Origin: DATDEW01 sp046590205
Lineage (GTDB): Bacteria > Bacteroidota > Ignavibacteria > Palsa-1295
NCBI GenBank assembly: GCA_046590205.1
Contig: JBKJTT010000004.1
Span: forward strand, 1-43,692
Reading direction: 5' to 3'
DNA length: 43,692 nt
Positions 32,403 through 41,773 of the stretch are shown piece by piece; within the stretch, counting starts at the first letter, position 1; each line of letters opens with the position of its first letter. The notes under the pieces are model-generated. The model did no database searches. It had not been told where the DNA came from and saw only the letters and a list, made by a program, of their open reading frames with translations. Made by a program: the position numbers and the translations under genes.

Positions 32403-33107
32403 CTACTCGGTTATAAATAGTTTTTGGCGATTCTTGTCAGCCGTATTGCGCTTATATTTTGGCTGTTCGGTGATATACTTTTGCAGACGTTCTTTGATAA
32501 AATGGAAGTCTTCAAAGTCGTGATGCGGGATGGAATGTTTATAGCAAAAGCTTTTGAGCATATCGCGAGCGAAGACGATATCTGATATTTCTACGGGACA
32601 ATGGTCAGAATATCCATCGCCAATATAGACTATTGTATCAGTATCAGATGAAGTAGTGACAATAGCTCCGCACTTACATGCGCCGCATCTGCGGCAGGAC
32701 TCACGACCGTTACGGAATTCAACGGATAAACTACCGTCTTCAGTTATCTCAACGTCGTTACAATAGTACGGAATATCAATCCCATGCTTTTCAAAGATTG
32801 GACGGATATATGCAGTGAAGCCGTCGCTGACTATGGCAATATCAATAGATTCCGATTTACAGAACTGATAGAACTCGATAAATCCGGGACGAAGTGGCTG
32901 GCTCAAGAATAGCTCAAGTGCTTCATCTTTATCAGCATTTTTTACCGTAGAGCAGGCAAAGCTGATACACTCGGCGGCGGTAAGTTCGCCGGTATTAAAC
33001 TTTTGCCAGATGGTCGTTGCCTCGGGTTTTCCGAAACGTTGGAAGAGGATATCCCATACATCATTGACGGTAACAGTCGCATCAAAATCACAATAAACCT
33101 TATACAT
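32403..33107 (-). CDS. MtnX-like HAD phosphatase
   Basis: HAD-superfamily phosphatase of 234 residues. Motif I is CDFDATVT with Asp7 and Asp9; motif II is VSDGF; motif IV is YIGDGYSDHCPV (GDGYSD 163-168). A cysteine cluster at Cys138, 141, 144 and 146 (CRRCGACKCG) lies before motif III, as in MtnX-type proteins. MtnX dephosphorylates 2-hydroxy-3-keto-5-methylthiopentenyl-1-phosphate in methionine salvage; other salvage genes are not nearby, so the exact substrate is open. It is divergent from polA. Confidence 0.82.
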   Translation of the reverse strand: MYKVYCDFDATVTVNDVWDILFQRFGKPEATTIWQKFNTGELTAAECISFACSTVKNADKDEALELFLSQPLRPGFIEFYQFCKSESIDIAIVSDGFTAYIRPIFEKHGIDIPYYCNDVEITEDGSLSVEFRNGRESCRRCGACKCGAIVTTSSDTDTIVYIGDGYSDHCPVEISDIVFARDMLKSFCYKHSIPHHDFEDFHFIKERLQKYITEQPKYKRNTADKNRQKLFITE

Positions 33108-33165
33108 CGAAAATCGTTATATGCTTGCTATAATTGCACCGCGTAGAACATCAGTTACCCATAAA

Positions 33166-36033
33166 ATGTCAAAGCAAGAAAAACCTTTATTAGTGCTCAT
33201 TGATGGTATGGCTCTCGCCTACCGCTCGTATTTTGCTTTTATTTCTCGTCCCCTGACGAACTCCCGTGGCGAGAACACCAGCGCAGTCTTTGGCTTTACC
33301 AATGCCCTCTTGCAGTTTATGGATACGCATAAGCCGCAGTATGCCTGTGTCTGCTTTGATACTGCCGCACCGACGTTCCGGCATGAGATGTTCAAGGAAT
33401 ACAAGGCAACCCGTGAGGCAATGCCTGATGATATGCGTCCGCAAATACAGATCATTAAGGATATTGTGAAGGCATATAATATCCCCCAGATCGAGATGCC
33501 TGGTTTCGAGGCAGATGACCTTATTGGTACGCTTGCTAGAGAAGCCGAGAAGAAAGGGATTGACTCACTTATCATCACACCCGACAAAGACTTTTCTCAG
33601 CTTGTAAACGAGAATATAAAACTCCTTCGCCCGACTCGTGATGCTAATGTAATGGAGCTGATGGATATTGATGCTGTCAAAACTAAGTACGGATTATTAC
33701 CTACGCAGTTCATAGACTATCTCGCGCTTGTCGGCGATACAAGCGATAATATCCCGGGCGTCAGAGGTGTTGGAGAAAAGACAGCAGCTCCGTTACTCGT
33801 CGAATACGGGTCACTTGAAAAGATATACGAAAACATAGAGAAGATCGCGAAGAAAGGTCTTAAGGATAAACTTGTCAATGAAAAGACAAATGCGTTTCTA
33901 TCCTATGAACTTGCTACGATAAAAGTTGATGTACCGATGAAGGAGCATATTGACTCGTTCAAGTATTCGTTTGACCCGGACTTTAAGACACTAACTTTGA
34001 CGCTGAAAGATCTTGGATTCAATAAGCTTTTAGAGCGACTCAAGAAAGACGAGTTAGCGCTTAAAGGTGAAATATCAGAGCCCGAAGAACCAACCATTGA
34101 CGATGCTATAGCCGGTACTGCAACTGAATCACCTAATAGATTATCAGGAACGGATATTAAAAGTCGTCCGCACCAATACCACATGCTTTCTACATTGACG
34201 GAAGTATATGGTCTTGCAAAAAAACTGCAGAAAGCAGATGAGTTCTGTTACGATCTTGAGACAACCTCTGCAACAGCGATGCGCGCCGATATTATAGGCA
34301 TATCATTCTGCTTCAAAGAGGGTGAAGCGTATTACATACCGATACGCATTGAATCTGAACAAGAAGGCGGTAGCTTGTTCTCGGCAGGAAATATTGAGAG
34401 CGACACGAAGAACGCATTTAACACCGGGTTTTTATCGAGTGAGATATTACCTATCTTCAAGTCAGTTCTTGAAGATAAGAGCAAGGCGAAAGTCGGGCAA
34501 AATATCAAGTACGACATGCTTGTGCTTAAATGCAACGGCATCAATGCGCTTCCGGTGACATTCGACACCATGATCGCCGCTTCGCTATTGCAAAATGAGA
34601 ATGCGCTTTCGATGGATGACCTATCGGCAAAGTATCTTGGATATGCTCCCATTCCTCTGTCCGCAATTGCTGGAAAGATGAAGAAGACTGATTCATTCGA
34701 GATAATGACCTCGCTTGAAACCACTTCCCTTGCTGAATATGGAGCAGAAGATGCTGATATTACATATCAACTTAAACAAGTTCTTGCACAAGATGTTGAG
34801 AAAGAGCAACTAACAGAGCTATGCAAGACAGTTGAATTTCCACTCGTCGAAGTATTAACACAGGTGGAGTTTAACGGAGTCAAGATTGATACCGTCATGC
34901 TCAAGCGTGTCAGTAAGGAGATGGAGGAGGAAGCGGGTATCGTATGTCAGAAGATATATGAGTTTGCCGGAAAAGAATTTCTGATAGATTCTACCAAGCA
35001 GCTATCAGACATTCTTTTCAACAAGCTCATGCTTACACCCATCAAGAAGACAAAGACGGGATATTCAACCGATGCCTCTGTTCTTGAACAACTAAAAGCA
35101 CAGCATCCGATAGCAGATCTATTACTTCAATACCGACAGTTCCAAAAGCTTCGCAGTACGTATGTAGATGCTCTGCCACTTCTTGTCAATCCGAGAACGG
35201 GTTTACTTCACACGAGCTATCATCAGGCGGTAGCCGCGACTGGGCGACTATCCTCAAATGAACCTAACTTGCAGAACATCCCTATCCGAACAGAGATGGG
35301 ACGCGGACTTCGTAAGGCATTTGTATCTCGCTTTACAAATGGCAACATTTTATCTGCTGACTATTCGCAGATAGAGCTTCGCATTATTGCTCACGTTACC
35401 AAAGACAAGAACTTGCTTGATTCATTCAAGAACAATGAGGATATTCATACGAACACTGCTGCCGCAGTATTTGGAGTAACAAAGGAAGAAGTCAATCGTG
35501 ATATGCGCCGCAAAGCGAAGGAAGTCAACTATGGCATCATGTATGGTATCGGTGCATTTGGTCTTTCATCGCGGCTTGGTATTTCACAAAAAGAAGGTTC
35601 GGAGATCATCAAAAAATATTTTATGGCATTCCCTTCTATAAAAGAATACATTGACGATACCATTGCATTTGCCAGAGAAAACGGCTACGTGCAAACCTTG
35701 CTCGGCAGACGTAGGTATATGACAAACATAAATGCCTCAAATCAAACTATCAGAGCACAAGATGAACGAGCCGCTATCAATATGCCGATACAAGGCACTG
35801 CCGCAGAAATGCTAAAGATTGCGATGATAAATATACAGAAAGAACTTTATGCCGGAGAGTACAAGTCACTAATGATAATGCAGGTTCACGATGAACTTGT
35901 ATTTGATGTATGCCCGGGTGAAGAGGAAAAACTCAAGGCAATGGTAGTAAAGAAAATGAGAACAGCAATGCCGATGGATGTAGTTATCGATGTTGATGCC
36001 GGAATCGGCGCGACGTGGTTCGATGCTCACTAA
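33166..36033 (+). CDS. polA: DNA polymerase I
   Basis: A three-domain family A polymerase of about 955 residues. The 5'-3' exonuclease/flap domain (LIDGMALAYRSYFAF, GFEADDLIGTLA, DKDFSQLV, GDTSDNIPGVRGVGEKTA) is followed by a 3'-5' proofreading domain with its catalytic residues intact (YDLETT with Asp363 and Glu365, GQNIKYDM, YGAEDADITYQL). The polymerase domain has motif A DYSQIELRI (Asp732), motif B RRKAKEVNYGIMYG and motif C QVHDEL (Asp909). Motif B has Tyr789 where E. coli has Phe762. The ATG at 33166 is preferred over one at 33121, because it begins directly before the conserved domain and leaves room for a promoter against the divergent gene. Confidence 0.97.
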   Translation: MSKQEKPLLVLIDGMALAYRSYFAFISRPLTNSRGENTSAVFGFTNALLQFMDTHKPQYACVCFDTAAPTFRHEMFKEYKATREAMPDDMRPQIQIIKDIVKAYNIPQIEMPGFEADDLIGTLAREAEKKGIDSLIITPDKDFSQLVNENIKLLRPTRDANVMELMDIDAVKTKYGLLPTQFIDYLALVGDTSDNIPGVRGVGEKTAAPLLVEYGSLEKIYENIEKIAKKGLKDKLVNEKTNAFLSYELATIKVDVPMKEHIDSFKYSFDPDFKTLTLTLKDLGFNKLLERLKKDELALKGEISEPEEPTIDDAIAGTATESPNRLSGTDIKSRPHQYHMLSTLTEVYGLAKKLQKADEFCYDLETTSATAMRADIIGISFCFKEGEAYYIPIRIESEQEGGSLFSAGNIESDTKNAFNTGFLSSEILPIFKSVLEDKSKAKVGQNIKYDMLVLKCNGINALPVTFDTMIAASLLQNENALSMDDLSAKYLGYAPIPLSAIAGKMKKTDSFEIMTSLETTSLAEYGAEDADITYQLKQVLAQDVEKEQLTELCKTVEFPLVEVLTQVEFNGVKIDTVMLKRVSKEMEEEAGIVCQKIYEFAGKEFLIDSTKQLSDILFNKLMLTPIKKTKTGYSTDASVLEQLKAQHPIADLLLQYRQFQKLRSTYVDALPLLVNPRTGLLHTSYHQAVAATGRLSSNEPNLQNIPIRTEMGRGLRKAFVSRFTNGNILSADYSQIELRIIAHVTKDKNLLDSFKNNEDIHTNTAAAVFGVTKEEVNRDMRRKAKEVNYGIMYGIGAFGLSSRLGISQKEGSEIIKKYFMAFPSIKEYIDDTIAFARENGYVQTLLGRRRYMTNINASNQTIRAQDERAAINMPIQGTAAEMLKIAMINIQKELYAGEYKSLMIMQVHDELVFDVCPGEEEKLKAMVVKKMRTAMPMDVVIDVDAGIGATWFDAH

Positions 36034-36623
36034 ATCGTCTGCGATGGCTTGTGTATGCCCTGCTCGGTAATCACGAGGTCGAGAGGAACGTCATGTACTT
36101 CCGAAGGTATTTCATCAACCTCTTGCGAGCTATATGCAAGACCTATCTTTGTTGTTGAGCTTAGTAACTGTGCAAGAAAGCGGTCGTAGTATCCTTTCCC
36201 ATATCCAAGCCGGTTACCGAAGCCATCAAACGCGGCAAGAGGAACAAGCACATACTCTAATTTTGAATTATCTGACTCAACAGGACTTGCCGACTGCATG
36301 ATGCCATACGGTCCTTCAACAAGTGTATCGAAAGACTCAAACCTGACACTCTTGAATTGTTCGGATGATTGGGATTCCATATGTGGGATTGAAACAACTG
36401 TCCCATTCTTGACAAGTCGTTTGATGATCCCAGAAGTATCTACTTCGCTTTTATAAGAGATATATGAATGCAGTGATGAGATTGGTGATGAATACTCTGC
36501 AAAGAAATGGTCTTCGATAAGTCTGGAGTATGCTTTACGAATGTTCTCTGGAATCTCGGAGCGGATGGCAAGAATTTCCTTCCTGATAGATGCACGACGA
36601 GAGTAGATCTCCTCTTGAGTCAT
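36030..36623 (-). CDS. 5-formyltetrahydrofolate cyclo-ligase
   Basis: ATP-dependent conversion of 5-formyl-THF to 5,10-methenyl-THF (MTHFS/YgfA family). The 197-residue protein has the N-terminal RKEILAIRSEIPENIRK helix, the LHSYISYKSEVDT region and the diagnostic phosphate-binding motif GNRLGYGKGYYDRFLAQ. Its stop overlaps the polA stop by 4 bp in convergent orientation, and its start overlaps the stop of the T9SS cargo gene by 1 bp on the same strand. Confidence 0.93.
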   Translation of the reverse strand: MTQEEIYSRRASIRKEILAIRSEIPENIRKAYSRLIEDHFFAEYSSPISSLHSYISYKSEVDTSGIIKRLVKNGTVVSIPHMESQSSEQFKSVRFESFDTLVEGPYGIMQSASPVESDNSKLEYVLVPLAAFDGFGNRLGYGKGYYDRFLAQLLSSTTKIGLAYSSQEVDEIPSEVHDVPLDLVITEQGIHKPSQTI

Positions 36624-38698
36624 TACTTAATCAAATGATACACACTGCTAACGACTGACTTCATGCCATTCGATACTATCGTGAGCCGACCTACCAGTGA
36701 GCCGGATGGTAACCCAATAGGACTTACTGATACAGAATGAATCCCATTTGAAATCGAACCAAGATACTGCGATGAGACAAGTTCTCCGAGTTGCGAGTAC
36801 CAGTCAAGAGTTACGTCAGATGGTGATATTAAGCGATATGAAGCAGTGAAGTTATTATCAGATGTAAGCACCCTCATACCTATAAATGAGGCAGTAAGAT
36901 TATTATTGAGTGATTGACGGATATGCGCATCACCGCACAAATCGGGCGATGTTATTGTAAGCGTATCATTAAAAGCATCAAAGCACAACTCATTGCCAGG
37001 TGCAGAGCTTGAGATGACGACATCGCCTATCGCTTGCTTTGTCACATAATAGCGAAGCGGTACTTTTACACCGGCAATATCATTATCAGTTATAGAGATG
37101 GAAGATGACAACTGTAAACGATAGGTATCATCCTGATCATTAAAGACAATGTTGCCATTTACGTTGCCGGAAGTTTGCAAAGCAAGGTTTAGCTTCTCTA
37201 TATCAATGTCGGCAATGTCCTCTGGAACAAATCGGAATACATACTCTATAACAAATAGTCCAAGGGAATTGAGCTTCGTATCGGCTTTTAGCGAAAGCGA
37301 ATCGGTATAATCAAGTGGTGTTTGTGTAATGCTTGCTGTTGCAAGAGGCAGGATAGCTCTTACGTATGTAATTCTCACGGTATCTCGAATCACTACATGT
37401 CCGCTAATGAGATACTCAATAATTGCAGAGTCCGTGCTGCGGCTCTTCCCGTCAGGTACATATACTACCTGTAGTTGTTTGGATGATAAAGGTGCAAATA
37501 CCAGTGGAAACAATGTACTACTTGATATGTGAACGTTCGGATTATCAATCCGAATCGAGTCAATTGTCAGCGGGAAAGAACCAGTATCAGAAACTCTAAC
37601 CGAAAGAGAGTCTGCTAACATAGTACTGCACTCAATCCTTAGAACCGAATCAACTCGTGAACTCAGACCATCAGGTAGTACTGTTGCCTTAAGTAATACT
37701 TGTCTATATCTTCCGCCTGATGCATTGCTTTTTGCTATTGCACCAAGCACATCTACTACAAGACCGACTGAAGTAGCTTTAAAACGAAGATCAACTCGCA
37801 CTGACTTATTTGGGGCGATAAATTGCGGTACCGAAGGTAAAGTTAGGACTGTAAAGATAGTCGGTGGGATAACTTCTTCAAGCTCGACGGGAGCGTTTCC
37901 TTCGCTTTGCAAATACACAAATGTATCAACAACTTCTCCGAGACTGCGAACACCTATATCAATGAGGTCATCTGAAAATGTAAGTTCAGGAAATCCTATT
38001 TCACCACGGAAGTCACAGCGAAGATCACCGCTAACTTGTCCGAATGCTACGCTTGAACCTGTAACAACTCCCGAAGGAGTCGTAGCAAAGAACCGCACAC
38101 CAATTACAAGTGAATCATTTGGTCCTATCTTTTCAGGAAACACAAATAGGTCGTCTTTTGGATATGTCTCGAAAAATATACCACCATTGTCATTTTGGAC
38201 CAGTAGGTCGAAGATGTCGATACTATCTATCCCCGCTCCATAAATGTTGTACGATGACTCTACTGTGTCCCCAAGAGGTACTTTTCCAAAGTCAATAAAA
38301 TCTGGATTGACGCGAATATCGGGTTGTGTTGATGTAACATCGCCAATAAGCAGTACATCTTTTATCACGGAAGACGTTTCTACCTTTAGCAGAGCTGTCC
38401 GTCGGTTATTATTCGATGGTGCAAATCGGAGCAAAATATTTCTCCACTCACCTGGGGCTAAGATGAAGGCAGTAGGTGCTGACAGCGTTACGAATTCACC
38501 AACAGATGCATTCTGTGGTTGGATAGTGATCGAGAGGATTTCGAGTGGATCAACCCCGATGTTTTCGACACGGAGCATTGCATCACGTGAAAATCCAATT
38601 TTTACATTTGAAAATAGAATAGTGTCAGCGCTTGTTTTGAGCTGGGCAAAACAAGCTGACGTAATCAAAAAAAGAAATATGAAAGAAACGATTCTCAC
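36623..38698 (-). CDS. Large exported protein with HYDIN/ASPM-SPD-2-like repeats and a T9SS-like C-terminus
   Basis: A 691-residue protein with a signal peptide (IVSFIFLFLITSACFAQ). Repeated immunoglobulin-like units start with the pattern 'F.NVK.G.S....L.V.N.G' and 'IDFGKVPLGDTVESSYNIYG', 'IDIGVRSLGEVVDTFVYLQS'. These are choice-of-anchor-D/ASPM-SPD-2-HYDIN-like domains common in surface proteins of this phylum. The end (ISPSDVTLDWYSQLGELVSS, NGIHSVSVSPIGLPSG, RLTIVSNGMKSVVSS) resembles a T9SS sorting domain. It is expected at the cell surface or released. It could serve in adhesion, but no enzymatic motif is seen. Its neighbour 5-FCL gene overlaps by 1 bp. Confidence 0.82.
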   Translation of the reverse strand: MRIVSFIFLFLITSACFAQLKTSADTILFSNVKIGFSRDAMLRVENIGVDPLEILSITIQPQNASVGEFVTLSAPTAFILAPGEWRNILLRFAPSNNNRRTALLKVETSSVIKDVLLIGDVTSTQPDIRVNPDFIDFGKVPLGDTVESSYNIYGAGIDSIDIFDLLVQNDNGGIFFETYPKDDLFVFPEKIGPNDSLVIGVRFFATTPSGVVTGSSVAFGQVSGDLRCDFRGEIGFPELTFSDDLIDIGVRSLGEVVDTFVYLQSEGNAPVELEEVIPPTIFTVLTLPSVPQFIAPNKSVRVDLRFKATSVGLVVDVLGAIAKSNASGGRYRQVLLKATVLPDGLSSRVDSVLRIECSTMLADSLSVRVSDTGSFPLTIDSIRIDNPNVHISSSTLFPLVFAPLSSKQLQVVYVPDGKSRSTDSAIIEYLISGHVVIRDTVRITYVRAILPLATASITQTPLDYTDSLSLKADTKLNSLGLFVIEYVFRFVPEDIADIDIEKLNLALQTSGNVNGNIVFNDQDDTYRLQLSSSISITDNDIAGVKVPLRYYVTKQAIGDVVISSSAPGNELCFDAFNDTLTITSPDLCGDAHIRQSLNNNLTASFIGMRVLTSDNNFTASYRLISPSDVTLDWYSQLGELVSSQYLGSISNGIHSVSVSPIGLPSGSLVGRLTIVSNGMKSVVSSVYHLIK

Positions 38699-38744
38699 AA
38701 AGCATAATAGAATCTACTATATAAATGCTTTTGAGCGAGAAAAG

Positions 38745-39566
38745 TTACGGCAACATAGTCCTATATCGCTGATAATTTTCCCGATTGAGTGTCGTTTCTG
38801 TGGGAGGAGCCAGTTTTTCCTTCTTTTCGAGTGCTTCGATAGCCACCAAACGGTCTTCAGAGGGGGGATGGGTCAGAAAGAGTTTTTCAAGATCGCTTGT
38901 CCGCCCGGTCTTTTGTAGCGTCTTTCTCATAAAGTATTTTATAGCCCCCGGATGCCAGGGCTTGCCGGGAATTGAATTGAGGGCGTAAAATGAATTTTGG
39001 TCAGCGTCTCTTTCATCATCTCTACTAAACTTTAAGAAGACAAGATTACTGCCGATATTTGATGCGATCTGTACCCATGCCGGAGAAGTCTCGCCGAGCA
39101 AGACCCCTGCAATGGTCTGTATGCCATACTGTTTCGTCATCTGCTGTGTAGAGTGGCGATGATCGGCATGAGTGATCTCATGCCCCATGATGCCGGCAAG
39201 TGTTGCCTCATCATCTATATACTTCATCAGCCCTGTATAGACATACATTGCCCCACCAGGGATACAAAATGCATTGACGGTTTTCGGATCGTTAATAATT
39301 GTTACCTCGTATTTAAATACGCGATTCTTAATTACGGGAGAGGATACTATCCTATTGACAATACCTTGTACATAACTTCGAATAGTAGCATCATTAAGAA
39401 CCGGGTATTGAGCCGGATTTTTTGCTATTTCTGCTTTGACCTTTTGACCAAGTGCAATATCATCTTGTGTCGAATAAACATTGAGACCGCTTGCGCAACC
39501 GAAGTAAGTAAATGTGCTGAGGAGGGCCATTACTACAACTCCGTTACATATTTCACGTAGTTTCAT
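38745..39566 (-). CDS. M48-family metallopeptidase lipoprotein
   Basis: A 274-residue zinc protease. The ATG at 39566 gives a lipoprotein signal (VVVMALLSTFTYFGC, Cys24); an ATG at 39590 would add eight residues ahead of it. The zinc motif is HEITH (129-133) in GIMGHEITHADHRHST, with the downstream ligand Glu185 in DDERDADQ. CIPGGAMYVYTGLM is the conserved M48 segment before it. The layout is that of BepA/YfgC/LoiP-type envelope proteases that help with outer-membrane protein quality control. A role of that sort is inferred from the family and the lipoprotein signal. Confidence 0.92.
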   Translation of the reverse strand: MKLREICNGVVVMALLSTFTYFGCASGLNVYSTQDDIALGQKVKAEIAKNPAQYPVLNDATIRSYVQGIVNRIVSSPVIKNRVFKYEVTIINDPKTVNAFCIPGGAMYVYTGLMKYIDDEATLAGIMGHEITHADHRHSTQQMTKQYGIQTIAGVLLGETSPAWVQIASNIGSNLVFLKFSRDDERDADQNSFYALNSIPGKPWHPGAIKYFMRKTLQKTGRTSDLEKLFLTHPPSEDRLVAIEALEKKEKLAPPTETTLNRENYQRYRTMLP

Positions 39567-39631
39567 TAGTGTATATATTTTATTAACCACCCTTATAATG
39601 TAATTATGTCTAAAAAGATTCTATAAAATAA

Positions 39632-39655
39632 AAACGGGCGGAAATCCGCCCGTTT
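39632..39655 (-). terminator. Intrinsic terminator after the inactive M16 gene
   Basis: Perfect 11-bp GC-rich stem AAACGGGCGGA / TCCGCCCGTTT around 2 bases, followed on the minus strand by a T-rich tract. It lies 22 bp past the stop at 39678. Confidence 0.88.
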
Positions 39656-39677
39656 CAAGAAACCTGATGATAGATAT

Positions 39678-41765
39678 TTACTTTATTTCGAATAGTGCTC
39701 TATCAGGATTTGTATTGAGCTTAATGTCTGTATAGTCAATATTCATGCTTAACGGACCTGTTATGACTGTCTTGTATGCCATAGGTATGCCATCAACATT
39801 GCGGAAATCAGAGTAATCGTACATAACATCACCATCAGGTGTTTCTTGTACTCTGCGCACCAAATTCCAAGATTTATCAGTAATGTACCATGTCTCTTTT
39901 CCTGCACCGACCTTGTCAAGAGTAAGTACGTAACAATCACCTTGTTGGGTCTCAGCGATTCCGCGTAGTATAACATTCTGAAGCGGTTCTTTGAGTACCA
40001 GTTCTTTATTAAAGCTATTGAATGAGTGTTCATTCGCAAGATCTGCTCCTTCTACCCCACGAGTGAGCTGGCCGTTTTGGTACTCATATATCTTCGTGCC
40101 ATTGTTCTTACGCTCGATCTTCGGCATACTTTTAAGTTCATAGGCTTCATATCGAAGGTTCGGAGCCATCGCGACCTCTTTGAACGTGCCCGGTATCTGC
40201 ATCGTTGGGTCAACGATAGTAACAGTAGCACTCTTCTGGTACGATATTATTTTTTCGCGAGCAGGTTTATTATTTGCTGTCCAGAATTTATCAATAACCT
40301 GTTCAAGAGATAACGCTGCCGGCTTGAGCGCAGGGTCAACCTTTGCAATTGGTTTGAGATCGAGATCGTACGCATTGAACTTCCCGAAGCGTTCTAACTT
40401 CGAGATAATTTTGCTTGCATCACCTGTTACTAAGACATTGAGATCATTAGGAGGATATACCTTCTCGCCTGTTTTGCGAAGTTCTTCTGCAGTAAACTTC
40501 TCAACACGCGCAGGATACCCGGAATAATAATCCTTCGGCAGACCATACTGGATTATATCCAATGCCTTTGCGCTCGTTGATTGCGGGTCAGCAAGCTCCA
40601 TGAGATACTTACCGGTGACAAGCCCCTTTGCAAAGTTCAGCTCGGATTCAGGGATATTCTCTGATGATAGTCTGCGGTATTCGAGTATCATTTGGTCAAG
40701 GGCTGAATCAGTTACGCTATTACGGACTTCCGCTACACCGACAAGTACGCCTCTATCAAGCAAACTTGTAAGTGAACCACCCGGAGTATAAGTATATCCA
40801 TGCTTCTCGCGGATGTTCTGGAAGAGACGGTTCTGGAAGCCGATCAAACCATTGCCTGCCCATATAGCAGCGAGGAAACTCGCTTTCTCATAGTCAGGGT
40901 CTGTCTTTGTCATTGCAAGACGCTGCAAGCGGAGCGTTGACTGAACAGAGTTTGGTCTATCAACAAGCGAGAAGTTCATCCCCTTTGTTTCCGGAAGCGG
41001 CGGGAAGTAAATTTTTGCTCTCTCTCCCTTTTTCCAATCGCCAATGTTCTTTTCGAGCAATGCAGTGATCTCTTCCTTTGTAACATCCCCGACGACAGCA
41101 AGAAGTGTATTAGCAGCCACAAAGTTTGCGCTATGGTACTGCTCGATATTTGAAACGGTCAAAGCATTGACTGACTCTTCAGTCTCGAAGTTACCATACG
41201 GGTGCCCGGGATAGGTTAAACGTCTTCCGAGACGACGACCGGGTTCAGCAGAACTGCGCTTGAGTGATTTCAGCCCGGAAAGCGTTTGGCTGCGATACTT
41301 CTCTAATTCGTCTTTCGGAAACGATGGGTTTTTGATAACGTCAAAATAGATAGGAAGTACTTCCTTCATGTCTTTTTTGAGACAGCTAATGGTAATGTTG
41401 ATATTATCATTACCCCCTGATGCGCCCATCTCGGCTCCGTAGTAATCAAGCTTCTCAGCGATCTCATCAGCGTTTCTGGATTTTGTGCCCTTTTGTAGTA
41501 ACCCACTAACTGCGGTAGCAGCACCAACGGCATTGCCGTCTGCGGCAGAACCCGACATGATTAGGGTACGGAAATAGACAATTGGCTGCTTGTGATCCTC
41601 TACGAGAATAACTCGCAGACCATTCTTCAATGTGAAGTCACTGAATGCGGGGAATGCAGCTTTCGGAACAGGTCCTGCACCCGGCTTTTTTGGTCGAGCA
41701 CCTTGAGCAAAGGATGCGCTAAATCCTATAACTACTAAAAATACTACAATTAATAACTTTTTCAT
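39678..41765 (-). CDS. Exported M16-family peptidase-like subunit, apparently inactive, with extra C-terminal domain
   Basis: A 695-residue protein with a signal peptide (LLIVVFLVVIGFSASFAQ) and a two-lobe M16 fold of about 500 residues (LKNGLRVILVEDHKQPIVYF, LTYPGHPYG, ALLEKNIGDWKKG). The HxxEH zinc motif is absent: the aligned place reads GAATAVSGLL near residue 85. Such subunits pair with a catalytic M16 partner. The last 140 or so residues (KIYEYQNGQLTRGVEGADL, LRGIAETQQGDCYVLTLDKV, VRRVQETPDGDVMYDYSDFR, INYTD-like end) look like a LolA/LppX-type outer-membrane lipoprotein-sorting domain. It follows the active M16 gene by 8 bp, so they probably act together in the periplasm. Confidence 0.88.
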   Translation of the reverse strand: MKKLLIVVFLVVIGFSASFAQGARPKKPGAGPVPKAAFPAFSDFTLKNGLRVILVEDHKQPIVYFRTLIMSGSAADGNAVGAATAVSGLLQKGTKSRNADEIAEKLDYYGAEMGASGGNDNINITISCLKKDMKEVLPIYFDVIKNPSFPKDELEKYRSQTLSGLKSLKRSSAEPGRRLGRRLTYPGHPYGNFETEESVNALTVSNIEQYHSANFVAANTLLAVVGDVTKEEITALLEKNIGDWKKGERAKIYFPPLPETKGMNFSLVDRPNSVQSTLRLQRLAMTKTDPDYEKASFLAAIWAGNGLIGFQNRLFQNIREKHGYTYTPGGSLTSLLDRGVLVGVAEVRNSVTDSALDQMILEYRRLSSENIPESELNFAKGLVTGKYLMELADPQSTSAKALDIIQYGLPKDYYSGYPARVEKFTAEELRKTGEKVYPPNDLNVLVTGDASKIISKLERFGKFNAYDLDLKPIAKVDPALKPAALSLEQVIDKFWTANNKPAREKIISYQKSATVTIVDPTMQIPGTFKEVAMAPNLRYEAYELKSMPKIERKNNGTKIYEYQNGQLTRGVEGADLANEHSFNSFNKELVLKEPLQNVILRGIAETQQGDCYVLTLDKVGAGKETWYITDKSWNLVRRVQETPDGDVMYDYSDFRNVDGIPMAYKTVITGPLSMNIDYTDIKLNTNPDRALFEIK

Positions 41766-41773
41766 AAATTCTT

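Noticed and set aside
38244..38918. A 224-codon plus-strand frame across the junction of the HYDIN-like and M48 genes
   Set aside because: Overlaps two genes with clear signal peptides and domains; its translation has no recognisable feature.
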